DNA of 64,000 nucleotides from the NCBI GenBank assembly GCA_030035585.1, contig CM057461.1, positions 166,233,624 through 166,297,623 of the forward strand, written 5' to 3'. The position numbers and the translations under genes are program-made. The notes beneath the pieces were generated by a model that was not told the DNA's origin, did no database searches, and saw only the letters and a program-made list of their open reading frames with translations. Positions 23,401 to 35,039 of this stretch are shown piece after piece. Position 1 is the stretch's first letter; the number at the start of each line of letters is the position of its first letter. Origin of the DNA: Dugong dugon (Eukaryota > Chordata > Mammalia > Sirenia > Dugongidae).

Positions 23401-23691
23401 CGTATTAACTGGTTTTCCTTGTGGGTATATGGATATTATCCTATTACGGACAGTATTGTACTTCAGGATAGCTCTTGAAATGTTCTTTTTGATGATGACT
23501 GCAATGCCATTTCTTTTCAAGTTGTTATTCCTGGCATAGTAGACTATGTGATTAACATCATAGAGATAGGATTTACAACACTCAGGAAAATCACATCAGA
23601 TGATAAAATGGTGGACAATCACACAATACTGGGAATCATGGCCTAGCCAAGTTGACAGATGTTTTGGGGGGACATGATTCAATTCCTGACA
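20500..23691 (-). repeat. Right (5') LTR, split by RTE
   Basis: The first part, 20500-20889, ends at CTCATTTTCATCAT, where the left LTR has TTATTAACATCATAGATAGG. The second part, 23551-23691, starts ATTAACATCATAGAGATAGG and runs to the CTGACA end. The LTR sequence totals 531 bp including the 11-bp target duplication. Confidence 0.85.
20890..23550 (-). mobile_element. RTE-type LINE, 2.66 kb, 5'-truncated
   Basis: Most complete RTE here. On the minus strand, from the right: endonuclease-like fragments (23290-23520 with PVNTTIIQIYAPTT; 22991-23296 with GDCNAKV and GLGDRNDAGDRVIEFCK), the linker, a 146-residue reverse-transcriptase frame (21925-22365 with IPKKGDPTERGNYQTISLIS) and the catalytic YADD motif at 21657-21668 (frame 21564-21800). 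The 3' end is at the left. At least four frame breaks make it inactive. It lacks the N-terminal endonuclease part and 5' UTR, compared with about 3.2-3.3 kb for full RTE/BovB elements. Flanks ATTTTCATCAT (20879-20889) and ATTAACATCAT (23551-23561) are a 9/11 target duplication. Confidence 0.92.
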
Positions 23692-23699
23692 ACGGTTGT

Positions 23700-25455
23700 T
23701 GTGCTCTCTTGTTCATTCATAGCTAGTCAGAACGGTATGGAGGGACCTGGAACGGCTGCCAGCATTGCCCACTGTGGTGGCAAGACAGACATTGAGGCAT
23801 GTTGGGGGAGTAGGAGAGGGTAGTCCTATTAAATAGCAAAGTTTGATCTGGGAGGGCAGGGTGTTTTACCTGAGGGGCATAACAACATCTAGCCATGAAT
23901 CAGGCAAATGGCTGAGTTCAAGGATTGAAGAAGTAGCAGGAGGTCCCAAAGGTAAGTGAACCTCAAGAGCCCAGGTCAATAAGCACAGGTAAAGGAATCT
24001 GTGTTCAGGGCAAGTGAGGTTTAGGGTAAAGGCTAGGGTGTCAGGACATGGGTAGCAGGTAGGTTACTAAAACAGAAACTGAGAAATAGGAGCTGATGCA
24101 GAGGCACAGTTATATGAACATGGGGTGTGTGTGTGTGTGCGTATGGTACACTGGTTAGGGTACTTGGATGAGAAAAGTTCTTTATTAGAGAACATCTTGG
24201 GGAAGGGTGGGGATGATTACTTGGGGAAGAATATGGACTCTGCCAATGTCCTGAGCCAGACTGGCAAGGGAAACTCAAGTGAGCCCCACAGGGGTATCAC
24301 TTGGAGTGCAAAGCAGGAGCATGGGCCAGCACTGAGGACTCATCATGGGCCAGAATGACACGGAGACTTAGTGAATTCTCAGCCTACTAACGGGGGTGCT
24401 AAGTCCCCAGTGTACTTATTGTCTCACACCCAGCTTGACCAAGACACGGGGTAAGTCAGATATGGTGGGAAGATGAGTGGGTCCGGCAATAGAGAACCTC
24501 AAGGCCAAATGTAGGGAAAACCTGCTGGGGTGGGGAAGAGCTGCTAAGTTTGCCAAAGTCTTTGTCTTTTCTTGTGTGTTTTAAAAAGAACTTCCCGACG
24601 ATAAAATAGTCCTTACATCATGAATCAACTATCAAGCTATGATGAAATTACTTAAAACCTCCATTTTATAATTCATTAAGCTTATCTGAAGACCGTTAAA
24701 AAGTTTTATTCTAACCTAACTTGCCAACAGTAAGCCTGATTTAGTAAACTGTGGGCATATATGCAACCAAATATTTGATAGCCATTAGAATTGTGTTTAT
24801 AAAGAGCTTCTAAAGGCCTGGGAAAATGTTCATGCTATAATGCTGTGAGAAAAAGACAGGATATAAGATTGTTTATAGAGTATGAAGAAAACAAGCAAAA
24901 TTAAAAACTATGCATGAAAAACAATCTAGTAGGAAATACATCAAAATATTAATACAATGAGCAACTCTGCACGGTGGGGCTAAAAGTATTTTTAAAAAAA
25001 ATCATCCTTCTACTTTTGTATTTTCCGAGTTATCTGCGCATTACTTTGTCTTTTAGTTGTTTTATTATTTTATGTACATTACTTTTGTAATGGGAAGTAT
25101 TCAACAAACTCTCCTTTCTGAAAGAGTTTATGCCTTATTTTCTTTAAATTAACCTGAATTCAAAGCATTTTGTGCTTCAAAAGGCAATAATATCTACAAA
25201 GAAAAATGAATTCACTTTTCCAGTTACATGAGCTCTAAGACAAAAAATAAACAGGCCACAGGGGGGAAAAATCAATCAAAGAGCAATGCACTAATTTTTT
25301 TCTTCTCCTATGGAGCCAAACTGGCATAAACTTCTGGCACTTGGAGGTCATAAAGTGGTGCAAACATGGTTTTAATTTTACCACTTAAACACCTTGCTGC
25401 AGGAAGAGGCTACTTTTAGATATGAGTGTGAAGAGGAGAAAGAGTCTCTTTCATT
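23700..25455. other. No recognisable element
   Basis: Unassigned sequence. A short (GT)n run lies near 24125-24140. No exon-like frame is seen; the short open frames near 24033-24358 overlap on opposite strands. Confidence 0.4.
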
Positions 25456-25459
25456 CCAG

Positions 25460-25738
25460 CCTGCAGATTTCCTCTAGGAGTAAATACTTCAAGATTCTTC
25501 TCAAGCATTCTGGAACATTCTCTTCCAGAATGCTTCCACTTAATCTCGAGCCAGAATGAGTGCTCATTACTCTCTCAATATCCTGTGTATACCTCCTTCT
25601 CTGTGCTTACCATGTTACATCATCTCACCTACTAGACTGTAAAAGTCTCATAGCAGCAGAAACTATGTTTTGTTTATGGTGGTCTTCATAACCCCTAGAA
25701 GAGTTCTTGGCAAACAGTAGGTGCTGAATAAATGTTTT
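25460..25738 (+). repeat. L2 LINE 3' end
   Basis: CTAGACTGTAAAAGTCTCAT ... ACTATGTTTTGTTTATGG ... GGCAAACAGTAGGTGCTGAA then TAAATG is the L2 3' terminus. The left boundary is uncertain. Confidence 0.6.
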
Positions 25739-25739
25739 T

Positions 25740-27755
25740 TAGAGGCACTGAGTAATTCTTTAAAATTGTGAAAGAAAAGCAGTGAAGGGCAATAACCAGC
25801 TGATGCACCCAGCATAAAATAATGACTGGGCAGAGAAAACAATCGAGACAAAATCAGCCCTGGGTAACCAGGAACAGGAGTCTGATTCAGCCTGTGATCC
25901 ACAAAGCACAATGGGGCAAGAACATGGAGAGCCAAGCAGGTGGGTACTAAAAGCAAGAAAGGAAGAAACTGAGTTTCAGGAGTTGAGTAATGTTGCCAGG
26001 TATGGGGAGACAAGAATTTGTGGTTAGGGAGAGTTTGTTGAAGTCTACCAAATGGCCTCCATCTTGTGATAGGCTGTTTATCGCCTGTATATATGGTAGT
26101 CTTTGACCCATACTATTTGCTTGGAATCTGACCCCAGATACACACACATCAGGGATTTTGGCACCGAATGAAGTAGGTAAGAAGAAAGTCAAGGATTCCT
26201 CTCCTGGAGCTATATGAGAAAAAAAAAAAAAGTGCTGGCTCTTGGTATCTTAGTGGGATCTATAAGAAACACACCAAACCATACCCTACAATTGTCCTAA
26301 TTGTGCATTTTAATTTCTGACAAAGTCCTTAAGAATTGGTAGCATAGTTGGCAGAGATTAAATTCTCATAAGTGGCCATATAATAAATTTTATGTGCGAT
26401 GTATGGTTTTGGAGTTTGGAGAATAAAAGGAGACATGCTGTAATTTCTCTTTGAAACTAGAATTTAAAAAATTTTGAACTTATGAGTTGTTGGAAAGAGT
26501 AATTAATAATAACAAAATTGGAAATCATCCCCGTAGATGAATGTCTCAATGCGGAATGGTCCCCATAAGCTATTTCTTTGTGAGAGTCAGTCATTTTTCC
26601 TAAAATCTCAAATTAACTGTTCTCTGCTTAACCTGAGAAGGATGTAGGATAGAACCATTTCCATGATAAGAGACTTAGACACTTATGCTTGTGATCCCAT
26701 ATTATAAATTTCTTGTGCAAGAAAATTCAAGCTTGAGGAAATTTTCTGCCTTGGATATCAGAGGGCAAAAGGAAAAAGAAATTAATGAATTGAAAATGCT
26801 CTTGCTTTAATTAGGACCATGTCATTTGAGTTATTTGAAGTAAACATATTACAAGCTGAGGATAAAGACAAGGAGGCAGTGGCATGCAGGATAGCTACAC
26901 CAAAAAAATGGGGAGACTTGGATGTGAATGTCTCAAAATTCCAGGAAAGACCATTTCCTTCCCACACTACGGCACTGGGGAGTGAGATTTGCCAAGGCAA
27001 AGAAGATGAGAACCGAGCCCCGTCCAGCACAACCATGATTTTCAGTTACTTCATGCTTTGGGTCTGTTTTGATAACAAACTGTATCTTTTATAACCCAGG
27101 CAGAAAGGAAATATTTGTCCTACTGAAGAAGCTGGACTGGATTGTGAGATGAACTGTGAGCATTCCAGTCTAAAAGTTAATTAAGACCCAAGAAGTTTTC
27201 TTGAACAAGAGTTCAATAAAAGCTTATAGTGACTTCACAAACTGGCTCCAGCCAAAAGTCTCAGCACCCTTTTATTTAAGGTATTAACTTAGTTGACCGT
27301 AAGTTTGTATGTGGAACTGACTAAGGAGAAAGGGGAGAACATGAAAACAGATTTTAAAAATCTGGGTTTCAAACTATGTCTGGTATGTTAAAATATTTAA
27401 TTCTTCCAAACTTGGCATTTGGAGAACAGGGAGGATTTAGATAGAAGATGGCCAGCTGGCTAATTACATGTTGCCAACATTTCCCTCTGGCTACTCACTG
27501 GCTGAGTCCTGTTATGTCAAAGGCTGACTCTGTCCTTTATCCCCTTTCATGGCCGAGAAATGGAATGCATGCAATTTACTTAACATGAAATGTTCTGGTG
27601 AAACCCAAAGCAACAAAGCCTGCTTCACTGACTTGGTGGACAGGACAAGGCAGGTGCTACTAGAGAGGCCATTGTGGAGAAGAAGTTTCAGGACAAGGCT
27701 AAAAATTGGGAACAACTAAGATTCCAGTTGACCACCGCCAGCTTCTTCCTCCTTT
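25740..27755. other. No recognisable element
   Basis: Unassigned. The frames at 25663-26013 (-) and 26819-27094 (+) have no recognisable domain or splice context. Confidence 0.4.
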
Positions 27756-27756
27756 A

Positions 27757-27933
27757 AAAACAAAAAGCCAAACCAAAACCCATTACCACTGAGTCGGTTC
27801 CTACTCATAGCAACCCTGTAGGACAGAGTGCAACTGCCCCATAGGGTTTCCAAGGAGCAGCTGGTAGATTTGAACTGCCGACCTTTTGGTTAGCACCCGT
27901 AGCTCTTAACCAATGTGCCACCAGGGCTCCCCG
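27757..27933 (-). mobile_element. AfroSINE, short form
   Basis: Antisense: ACTGAGTCGGTTCCTACTCA, CATAGGGTTTCCAAGGAGCA, TTTGAACTGCCGACCTTTTG, and the head end GTGCCACCAGGGCTCC. Confidence 0.88.
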
Positions 27934-28514
27934 TCCCCCCTTTCAGAGAAGATAATTTCTTATCCTTAAGATATTGGTGAAGCCAAAAGCTATCACAGAT
28001 TTCAAGACTAGGGTTTTCAGCATGAAAGCGGAAATCACTTCTAGAAACTCAGCCTTTAACCCTAGCTAAGCCGTATGGGTCAAGTGAGGGTTGAGCTAAG
28101 CAAAGCTGGTGACTGTGAAGTGGGGATGGCCTCTTCTCATTGCATGATCTTTATAAATGAGCCTTTGGGGACCTCTGCAGTGGATTGCTCAAAACAGAAG
28201 CCAAGTATAAACTTGATGACACCTTGAAGAGAACGATGTGCAGAGTGGAAGGGAAATGAGAGTATGTGTGAAGGACACATGCTGAGGGTGGAGATGGTAG
28301 CAGTGTTATCATCAAGGTTCATCCATAAGAGGCCTATTAGACAATCTATCTAGCAGGAATTGCAAACTCAAATGCCTCCAGGCAGGGGTGGTGGGTAATG
28401 TAAATGTGAGAGGATGTAATACCATAGGGAATGCTGGGGACTGTGTCAAACTGCAGAGCACATACATCCCAAAACAAAACAAAACCCGTCACCATGGAGC
28501 GGTGTAAACTAGGT

Positions 28515-28712
28515 GCCTTTGAGTTGATTCTGATTCGATATGATCCCGTGTGTGTCAGTGTAGAACTGTGCTCCGCAAGGTTTTCAACAGCTGATTTTTT
28601 TGAAAGTAGATCGTCAGGTCTTTCTTCCTAGGTGTCTTTGGGTGGACTTGAACCTCCAAACTTTCAGCTAGCAGCTGGTCGTGTTAACTGTTTGTACCAC
28701 CCAGGGAAGCTG
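28515..28712 (-). mobile_element. AfroSINE, long form
   Basis: Antisense: GAGTTGATTCTGATTCGATA, AGTAGATCGTCAGGTCTTTC, GGACTTGAACCTCCAAACTT and the head end TACCACCCAGGGAAGCT. Confidence 0.85.
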
Positions 28713-29435
28713 TAAAGGCATTTAAATAATAATAATAATAATAAAAAAATTGACAACCCCACACTGACCAAACAAAACGTATCTGTGAACTGTGTTTTGC
28801 TTGAGGGTCACGAATTTGTGACTGCTATGCAATGAAAGCTCAAAATTGAGGGTCTAAACTTTGGGGCTGTATTTATCTGTGGCAAATGGCTTGCATAAGT
28901 GCTTTGCACAGAGAAAACTATTGTCCAGACTTTCTGTCATGATCCAGGATTATGTAAAGTTCTTCTTTCTGTCCTTTTTGTAATTGCCGTGAAATGAAGG
29001 ACACATCCTTGGAAGGAAGATGTTCATCTTGGAAACTGTCAGTGGGACTGGACTGCCTTTCACTTCCTCCAGGGATAGCTAGGGATAAACATAGTCTCCC
29101 CACCTCTGACCTCAGGGGTTATCAGCACACACTCTGGGCCTCCCCTTAATCCCAGGCACACTACTCTCTGCTATGTCCTCTCCAAATCCCAATGGCACCA
29201 TAAAGGAAGCAAATCATCGTAACAGTGAATTTAAGTCAGTTTTGTGAATAGAGCCGGAAGTTTTTGTTGATTAGAAGGAGAGATTACTTTGTTGCTTTGT
29301 ATAAATAAATAAAAATAAATTTCTCTTAAAGTGGGCGCCCCTATGGAGTGAAACTGAATGAATATTTACAGTTGAGGTAATAATATCCAGCTAAGAACAC
29401 ATCTATGGTTTTTTTCAGTCCTCTAGGGCTCTGGA

Positions 29436-29604
29436 GGATACCCTGGTGGCATAGCAGTTAAGAGCTACGGTTGCTAACCAAAAGGTCAGCAGTTTGAATC
29501 CACCAGACGCTCCTTGGAAACCTCATGGGGCAGTTCCAGTCTGTCCTATAGGATCACTTTGAGTCGAAATAGACACAACAGCAAAGGGTTTTTTGGTTTG
29601 GGAT
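29436..29604 (+). mobile_element. AfroSINE, short form (first of a serial pair)
   Basis: ATACCCTGGTGGCATAGCAG, GAGCTACGGTTGCTAACCAA, AGGTCAGCAGTTTGAATCCA, then CTCCTTGGAAACCTCATGGG and the GGATCACTTTGAGTCG tail. Flanks GGCTCTGGA (29427-29435) and GGCTCTAGA (29605-29613) match at 8 of 9 bases. Confidence 0.88.
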
Positions 29605-29613
29605 GGCTCTAGA

Positions 29614-29813
29614 AAGGAGCTCTGGTGACGCAGTGGTTACAGCACTTGGCTGCTAACCAAAAAGTTGGTGATTTGAACCCTCAACCGCTCCATGGGAGAA
29701 AGATGTGGAGTCTGCTTCCCTAAAGATTTACAGCCTCTGAAACCCACAGGTTGGTTCTACTTTGTCCTATAGGGTCACTATGAATTGGAATTGATATGAT
29801 GGTAATGGGTTAA
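29614..29813 (+). mobile_element. AfroSINE, second insertion at the same target
   Basis: AAGGAGCTCTGGTGACGCAG, GGCTGCTAACCAAAAAGTTG, GGAGAAAGATGTGGAGTCTG and the TAGGGTCACTATGAATTGGA tail. The right flank GGCTCCAGA (29814-29822) matches the 9-mer at 29605-29613, so this copy entered the already duplicated target. Confidence 0.85.
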
Positions 29814-30121
29814 GGCTCCAGAACCTTATTTTTATATCTCCCACCTAAGAATTTCTCTCTAATATTCCAAATGGGGATACTATTAACAAAAACAGGTTTA
29901 ATCCACATAATACGCAGTATATATTCTTTGAGCAGATCTGAAACTAAACATTGTGGTACCTGTGCATTATGGTAGATCTACGCCTCTGGCCTTAGCTTAC
30001 CCTTGTTTCTGTTGCTGAGTTTCCCAGGATAGCAGGGGGAAGTTTCTGTAACAACTTGTCCTCTGGCTATACCACAGCCTTTAGGATCCATTAGCAAGTA
30101 GTTACTGACCACCTATTGTGT

Positions 30122-30313
30122 ACTTGTTGTTGTTGTTGGGTGCTTTGGAGTTGATTCCCCATGTGACAGAGTAGAACTGCCTTGTAGGGTTTTCTTGGCT
30201 ATAATCTTGTGGAAGGAGATCTCCTGGACTTTCTCTGGCAAAGTCACTGGGTGGGTTTGGACCACCAACTTTCAGTTAGCAGCCGAGCACTTAACTGTTG
30301 CACCATCAGAGCT
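30122..30313 (-). mobile_element. AfroSINE inserted at the edge of an RTE tail
   Basis: Antisense: (TTG)n, GGTGCTTTGGAGTTGATTCC, GGTTTGGACCACCAACTTTC, head end TTGCACCATCAGAGCT. The same 20 bases occur at 30112-30131 and 30314-30333, giving the target duplication, although its right end blends into (TTG)n. Confidence 0.85.
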
Positions 30314-30325
30314 CCTATTGTGTAC

Positions 30326-30917
30326 TTGTTGTTAGGTGCCACCAGCTGGGTTCCAATTCATAGCAACCGTATGTACAACAGAATGAAACACTGACCGGTC
30401 CTGCGCCATCTCATAATTGTTGTTATGCAGCCACTGTGTCAATCCATCTCGTTGAGGGTCTTCCTTTTTTTTGCTGACCCTCGATTTTACCAAACATGAT
30501 GCCCTTCTCCAGGGGCTGATTCCTTCTGATAAAATGTCCAAAGAACGTGAGACAAAGTCTCACCATCCTTGCTTCTAAGGAGTGTTCTGGTTGTACTTTT
30601 TCCAAGACAAATTTGTTCGTTCTTCTGATAGTCCGTGGCATATTCAATATTCTTTGCCAACACCATAACTCAAAGGCATCAATTCTTTTTTGGACTTCCT
30701 TATTCATTGTCCAGCTTTCCCATGCATATGATATAATTGAAAATACCATGGCTTGGGTCAGGTGCGCCTTAGTCCTCAAAATGACATCTTTGTTTTTTAA
30801 CATTTTACGGAGGTCTTTTGAAGCAGATTTGCCTAATGCAATATGTCGTTTGATTTCTTGACTGCTGCTTCCATGTACATTGATTGTGGATCCAAGTAAA
30901 ATTAAATCCTTGTACCT
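30326..30917 (-). mobile_element. RTE-type LINE, 3' fragment
   Basis: The 3' end is at the left (TTGTTAGGTGCCACCAGCTG). Going right, it covers the C-terminal end of the polyprotein. A long open frame remains on the minus strand within 30423-30971 (DLILLGSTINVHGSSSQEIK and, later, EGQQKKGRPSTRWIDTV). It is 5'-truncated before the catalytic YADD, so it has no reverse-transcriptase core. Confidence 0.9.
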
Positions 30918-30969
30918 AGTAGTGTGTATATGAAAAGTGAAATGGCAATCTGTATCAGGTAGGTGATAC

Positions 30970-31145
30970 AAAGAAGAAGGTCATCAGCGTAGCTGGAGTT
31001 GAAGGTTGGAAATGTAGATTGGAGCCAGACTATAGGGAGTTGGCATGCTAGACTGGGGAGTTCAGGCCTCTTCCTGGAGGTAGGGAGCCATTAAAATTTT
31101 TGAGCAGGGAAATTAAATGGTGTAAGAGTCATTTTAGAAAGCTTA
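30970..31145 (-). repeat. L2 LINE fragment, antisense
   Basis: TCATCAGCGTAGCTGGAGTT, GGGAGCCATTAAAATTTTTG and AGTCATTTTAGAAAGCTTAT are antisense L2 ORF2 phrases. Confidence 0.5.
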
Positions 31146-31262
31146 TCTTCCCCAGAGTCGAGAGTTACTAGAGGTTTGGAAAGTAATAATAATAAATCCA
31201 AACATCAAACCATATAGTGGCAATGGGCTATTGAGTTATAATGTTTAGTAAGTTTAAATATA

Positions 31263-31395
31263 AAACCAAACCTGTTGCCATCGAATTGATTCTGACTCAT
31301 AGTGAATGGATAGGACCGAGTAGAAGTGCCCCATAGGTTTTCCAAGGAGCAGCTGGTGGTGCTGACCTTTAGGTTAGCAGCCAAGCTCTTAACCA
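31263..31395 (-). mobile_element. AfroSINE, short form, head end lost
   Basis: Antisense: CCTGTTGCCATCGAATTGAT, CATAGGTTTTCCAAGGAGCA, GCAGCCAAGCTCTTAACCAC. It stops before the CCAGGGCTCC head end. Confidence 0.8.
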
Positions 31396-31640
31396 CTGCT
31401 GACATTAATTGCATGCCTCCATGTGCCAAATACTGTTGTGATTGCTCTTATATACATTAACTAATATTTGCAACAGCACTTTGGGATGGCTATTATTAAA
31501 TGTCACTCTTTGTCAGAGAAGAAAATTGAGTCTCAGAGCCGTAAAGAAACTTACTTGCTCAGTGGTACCTGGCAAGCAAATGTCAGAGCTGGGACGCAAA
31601 CCCAGGCTGTCTAGCTTCCAAGCCCTCACCTGCAACCATG
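31396..31640 (-). repeat. MIR SINE
   Basis: Antisense MIR: TGCCTCCATGTGCCAAATAC, AAGAAAATTGAGTCTCAGAG and GGACGCAAACCCAGGCTGTC. Confidence 0.7.
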
Positions 31641-31644
31641 CTCT

Positions 31645-33755
31645 ACACCGCCTTTTAGGGCTTTCCTTCCCTGGCATTGTGATGAGGCCGGGACCTGGCT
31701 GGGAACAATGATATCCCTCTGCCACGTTGTCTTTCTGCTTGTACACAGACCTCTGCCTCAGAGATGGCAGCCTTGCCCAGGTCTTGACTTCAAGAAACTC
31801 AAAACACTTGCCAATGCTTAGCGTATATTTTGAAGGAGCACTATGAATAGAGAAAGGGAAGAAGAGGCACAAATGCTATAAAAGTATTCCCCATGGCTGT
31901 CATCACATTCTCGTGGAGGAAGGAAGGAAACTCAGGTGTTTTCCACTTTTCATTAGGCATTAACAATGTTACTCACATGGCCTCGTTGGCCTTGGTTCAG
32001 TGGTTGTAGGATGTATTTACTTCCTAAACGGGAGACTGGGACTTACTCGCTGTTAAATTGTTCAGTGTTTTACTGGCATCCTTTAGGTAACATCAGATGA
32101 AGAAAATGTATTGTGATCCCAAATTGAGTACATGTTTTTTTCCCAAAGCTACCGTGAAAGATCTCCAAACACTTTGAGGCTGTAGATGATTCAGGTCGAT
32201 ACAACGTTGTAAGAACAAAACCAAGAATAGATGCTGCCAGTTAAGTTTCTTTTAACGACTGTTCTAATAAATTAAAAGCCTGCTGCAGAGTCAACCAGAA
32301 GGTGGCCTAATTAGATCATATTTAAATTAAGGTAATTCCACATAAGCTTCATAGAACAAATTCTTTTTTTTTCTACTATGAAACTTGCCTGGATAAAGAT
32401 AGCAATGAACTCTGAGAACAGAAATTTTGGCTAGGCCTCTGGATTTAGATGTTTTACTTCCTTTACACTACTGAATAATAAGCACTGCCATCCTAAAGGA
32501 GTTCTATTATAGAAAAACAGAGAATACCTTAGTGTAGACCTAAACTATTTACAGATAATTGTCATCATATCATGTAATGTAGGAACTCAACATAAATATA
32601 TGTTTCGCCATTAATTTCAGCAAACATTTATTGAGGACCTGCTATGTGCTGCATGTAATTTAATCCATGTGATGCAATTTGATTGCTGCATTGGATTCTT
32701 TATGCCAAATTTTATGAAGAATAAGCTGTTTGCTGTTTTAGCAGGATGACCTCTGACCAGGCCTAGCTATAATATACTGAATCAGCAGATCAACCTATTG
32801 ATTAACTGTTGAGTCTACTTTTAAGTTTAAACTTTGTTCAGTGATTGAAATGACTTATTTTTGCAAGTAAGCAGATTGCAGAGGCAAGCTGACTTAGGAC
32901 TATTGAGAAATCTTGAAACCATTTTGTTTAGAAAGTTAAACAAATGTATTTATTCCAGAAGGTAAACATTTAAACCAGTGTGGCTGTACAGTAGAGGTCC
33001 TCAAATTGTCAACATTTAAAATATGCGTTGATAAGCTTGTCAATTTTCTATGAAAAATATGTTACTGAAATCTGAAAGGTTAAGGTTGGAAAACTCATGA
33101 TACTAGTTTTAACAAATTTAAAAGTAATCCTTATTTGATTTAGTGTGGGTCCAGCTTTAATCAGAATTGGTATTAAAAAGTAGGGCTTTTTTTTTTTTTT
33201 TTTTTAAACAGTAGAGAAATTTCATCAATCCTTGAGGAAAACTTTAACAGTTGGGTCACTCTTCCTAATAATATTGAGTTTGTAGAATTGATATCGATTG
33301 ACAACTAAGCATCCTATTTCAGCTTAGGAGCTTTAAGAATTGATTTCAGAGAATCAATTTTTTAAAAGCCAACCTTCTCCAAATCCACATTTCTTATTAA
33401 GTTTCCCTTTACATTATTTTACTGTATTTTCCTTAATATTTTGCCCACAGAACTGAGGTTTTCCCCTCTCATTTAACCAATAAAATTGCTTGGAATGGAT
33501 TTTGGGTAGGTGAAATGTTAAAAACAATTGGTTTTAAAAATTTTTAGCCCATGTAACACACAAACATCTTCTTGTAATAAAGACTGTTTTGTTTGAAAAA
33601 GCCCCTCACCCCCTACCCCTACTCACTCCCTTCCCCACACTACCTCTAGCTGCAGTTCTGAGCATGGCTCCAGTGCTCTTTCTGGATATCTACACACTTA
33701 CAGATGTATTGGTACATACAGACGCACAGCTTTCAAGTTTTTTTTCTTACATTTC
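31645..33755. other. No recognisable element apart from an L2/MIR-like scrap
   Basis: Near 32620-32660, AGCAAACATTTATTGAGGAC resembles antisense L2 or MIR. A run of 21 T's sits near 33187-33207 and a C-rich stretch at 33602-33631. No gene is seen. Confidence 0.4.
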
Positions 33756-33760
33756 GATTT

Positions 33761-34266
33761 TGTCTTAGCCATCTAGTGCTGCTACAACAGAAATAGCACA
33801 AGCGGATGGCTTTAACAAAGAGAAGTTTATTTCCTTACAGTAAAGTAGGCTAAAAGTCCAAATTCAGGGCATCAGCTCCAGGGGAAGGCTTTCTCTCTCT
33901 GTCGGCCTTCTCATCAATGTTTCCCCGGGACTAGGAGCTTCTCTGCACAGGGACCCCGGTCCGGAGGACTCGCTCTGCTCCCGGCACTGCTTTCTTAATG
34001 GTATGAGGTCCCCCACTCTCTGCTTGCTTCCCTTTCCTTTTATCTCTTGTAAGGTACAAGGTGGTGCAGTCCACACCCTAGAGAAACTCCCTTTACATTG
34101 GATCAGGGATAAGACCTGGGTAAGGGTGGTGTTACAGTCCCACCCTAATCCTCTTTAACATAAAATTACAATCACAAAATGGAGGCCAACCACACAATGC
34201 TGGGAATCATGGCCCAGCCAAATTGATACACACATTTTTGGGGGGGACACAGTTCAATCCATGACA
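33761..34266 (-). mobile_element. MaLR-type solo LTR
   Basis: 506 bp from TGTCTTAGCCATCTAGTGCT to GTTCAATCCATGACA, same family as 4091-4624. Flanks GATTT (33756-33760) and GATTC (34267-34271) match at 4 of 5 bases. It includes a CTCTTGTAAGGTACAAGGTG block, shared with 52986-53615 but not with the 4091 copy, so at least two subfamilies are present. Confidence 0.88.
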
Positions 34267-34269
34267 GAT

Positions 34270-34815
34270 TCCATATTCATAACATGCAATTTGCTGATAA
34301 AGCAGTAATAGACTTAATATAACAAATAATGTTAACCTCCTCCAAACTAATGGATTGGGGGGAAATTAGCACTTGAAACAACTGATTAAACAAATGCATC
34401 TCATCAGGGAATCTTTTCTCTGGGAATATTATTCCTGTCCACAGTTGGGTAATTCTTTGTTAGTATCCAGGGGAATGTAAGAGATAGATCACTCTGTCAG
34501 AATCATAAAACAGCCTGTTTCTGTCCTACATTATTATTATGATCAGAACAGGATGCTTGAAAGCCTCACAGAGAGTCACCTGGGCAGATTTTGATGACCT
34601 TCCACCATGCCCTATCCTCTTTGCCTTTCTGTCTGTCTTGTTCTCTTTTCCTCCTCTCTTTTATTTTTACTCTTTTCTTTCTTTGTTTTCCTAAGTTGGC
34701 CAAGCACCCATGATTGTTGTTGATTTTGGGGGGCAAACCATACATATACTTTACAAGTGGATTCACATTTCCCTAGTGGGTTACACCCAAGTGCTAGTGA
34801 ACATGGATTTACTGG
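34270..34815. other. No recognisable element
   Basis: Unassigned, including a pyrimidine-rich stretch near 34619-34690 (CTTTTCTTTC-type). No exon-like frame is seen. Confidence 0.4.
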
Positions 34816-34819
34816 CTTT

Positions 34820-35035
34820 GTGGAACAATGGGTTCTGGAGTCAGAGAGTCCCAAGTCTGAATCCTAGTCTGGCCACTTACTTGCTCTGTGGCCAGAAGCA
34901 AATGACTTAATCTCACTAACCTCAGTTTCCTCTTCAGTAAAATGGGGCTAATGATATTTGCCACATATGGTTGTTTTGAGGACATCATGAAATCAATGTA
35001 TGTAAAATTCCTAGCATAGCACTGTAATCACTCAA
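34820..35035 (+). repeat. MIR SINE, nearly complete
   Basis: Sense MIR: GGGTTCTGGAGTCAGAGAGT, TCTGGCCACTTACTTGCTCT, CAGTTTCCTCTTCAGTAAAA and CCTAGCATAGCACTGTAATC. Confidence 0.8.
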
Positions 35036-35039
35036 TTGT

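Larger units (their letters stand above)
18992..23691 (-). mobile_element. MaLR-like provirus with two LTRs, interrupted by RTE
   Basis: Minus-strand non-autonomous retrovirus-like element. Left LTR 18992-19497, internal region 19498-20499, right LTR 20500-20889 resuming at 23551-23691. The outer ends are TGTCTCAG and CTGACA. Flanks GTGGT (18987-18991) and ACGGT (23692-23696) differ by two transitions and could both descend from GCGGT. Without the RTE insertion it is about 2.04 kb, similar to MaLR elements, which lack full pol. There is no long open frame in the internal region. Confidence 0.85.

Noticed and set aside
30423-30971. 182-codon open frame on the minus strand.
   Set aside because: It is the C-terminal remnant of an RTE polyprotein, 5'-truncated and without the catalytic core; not a cellular gene.
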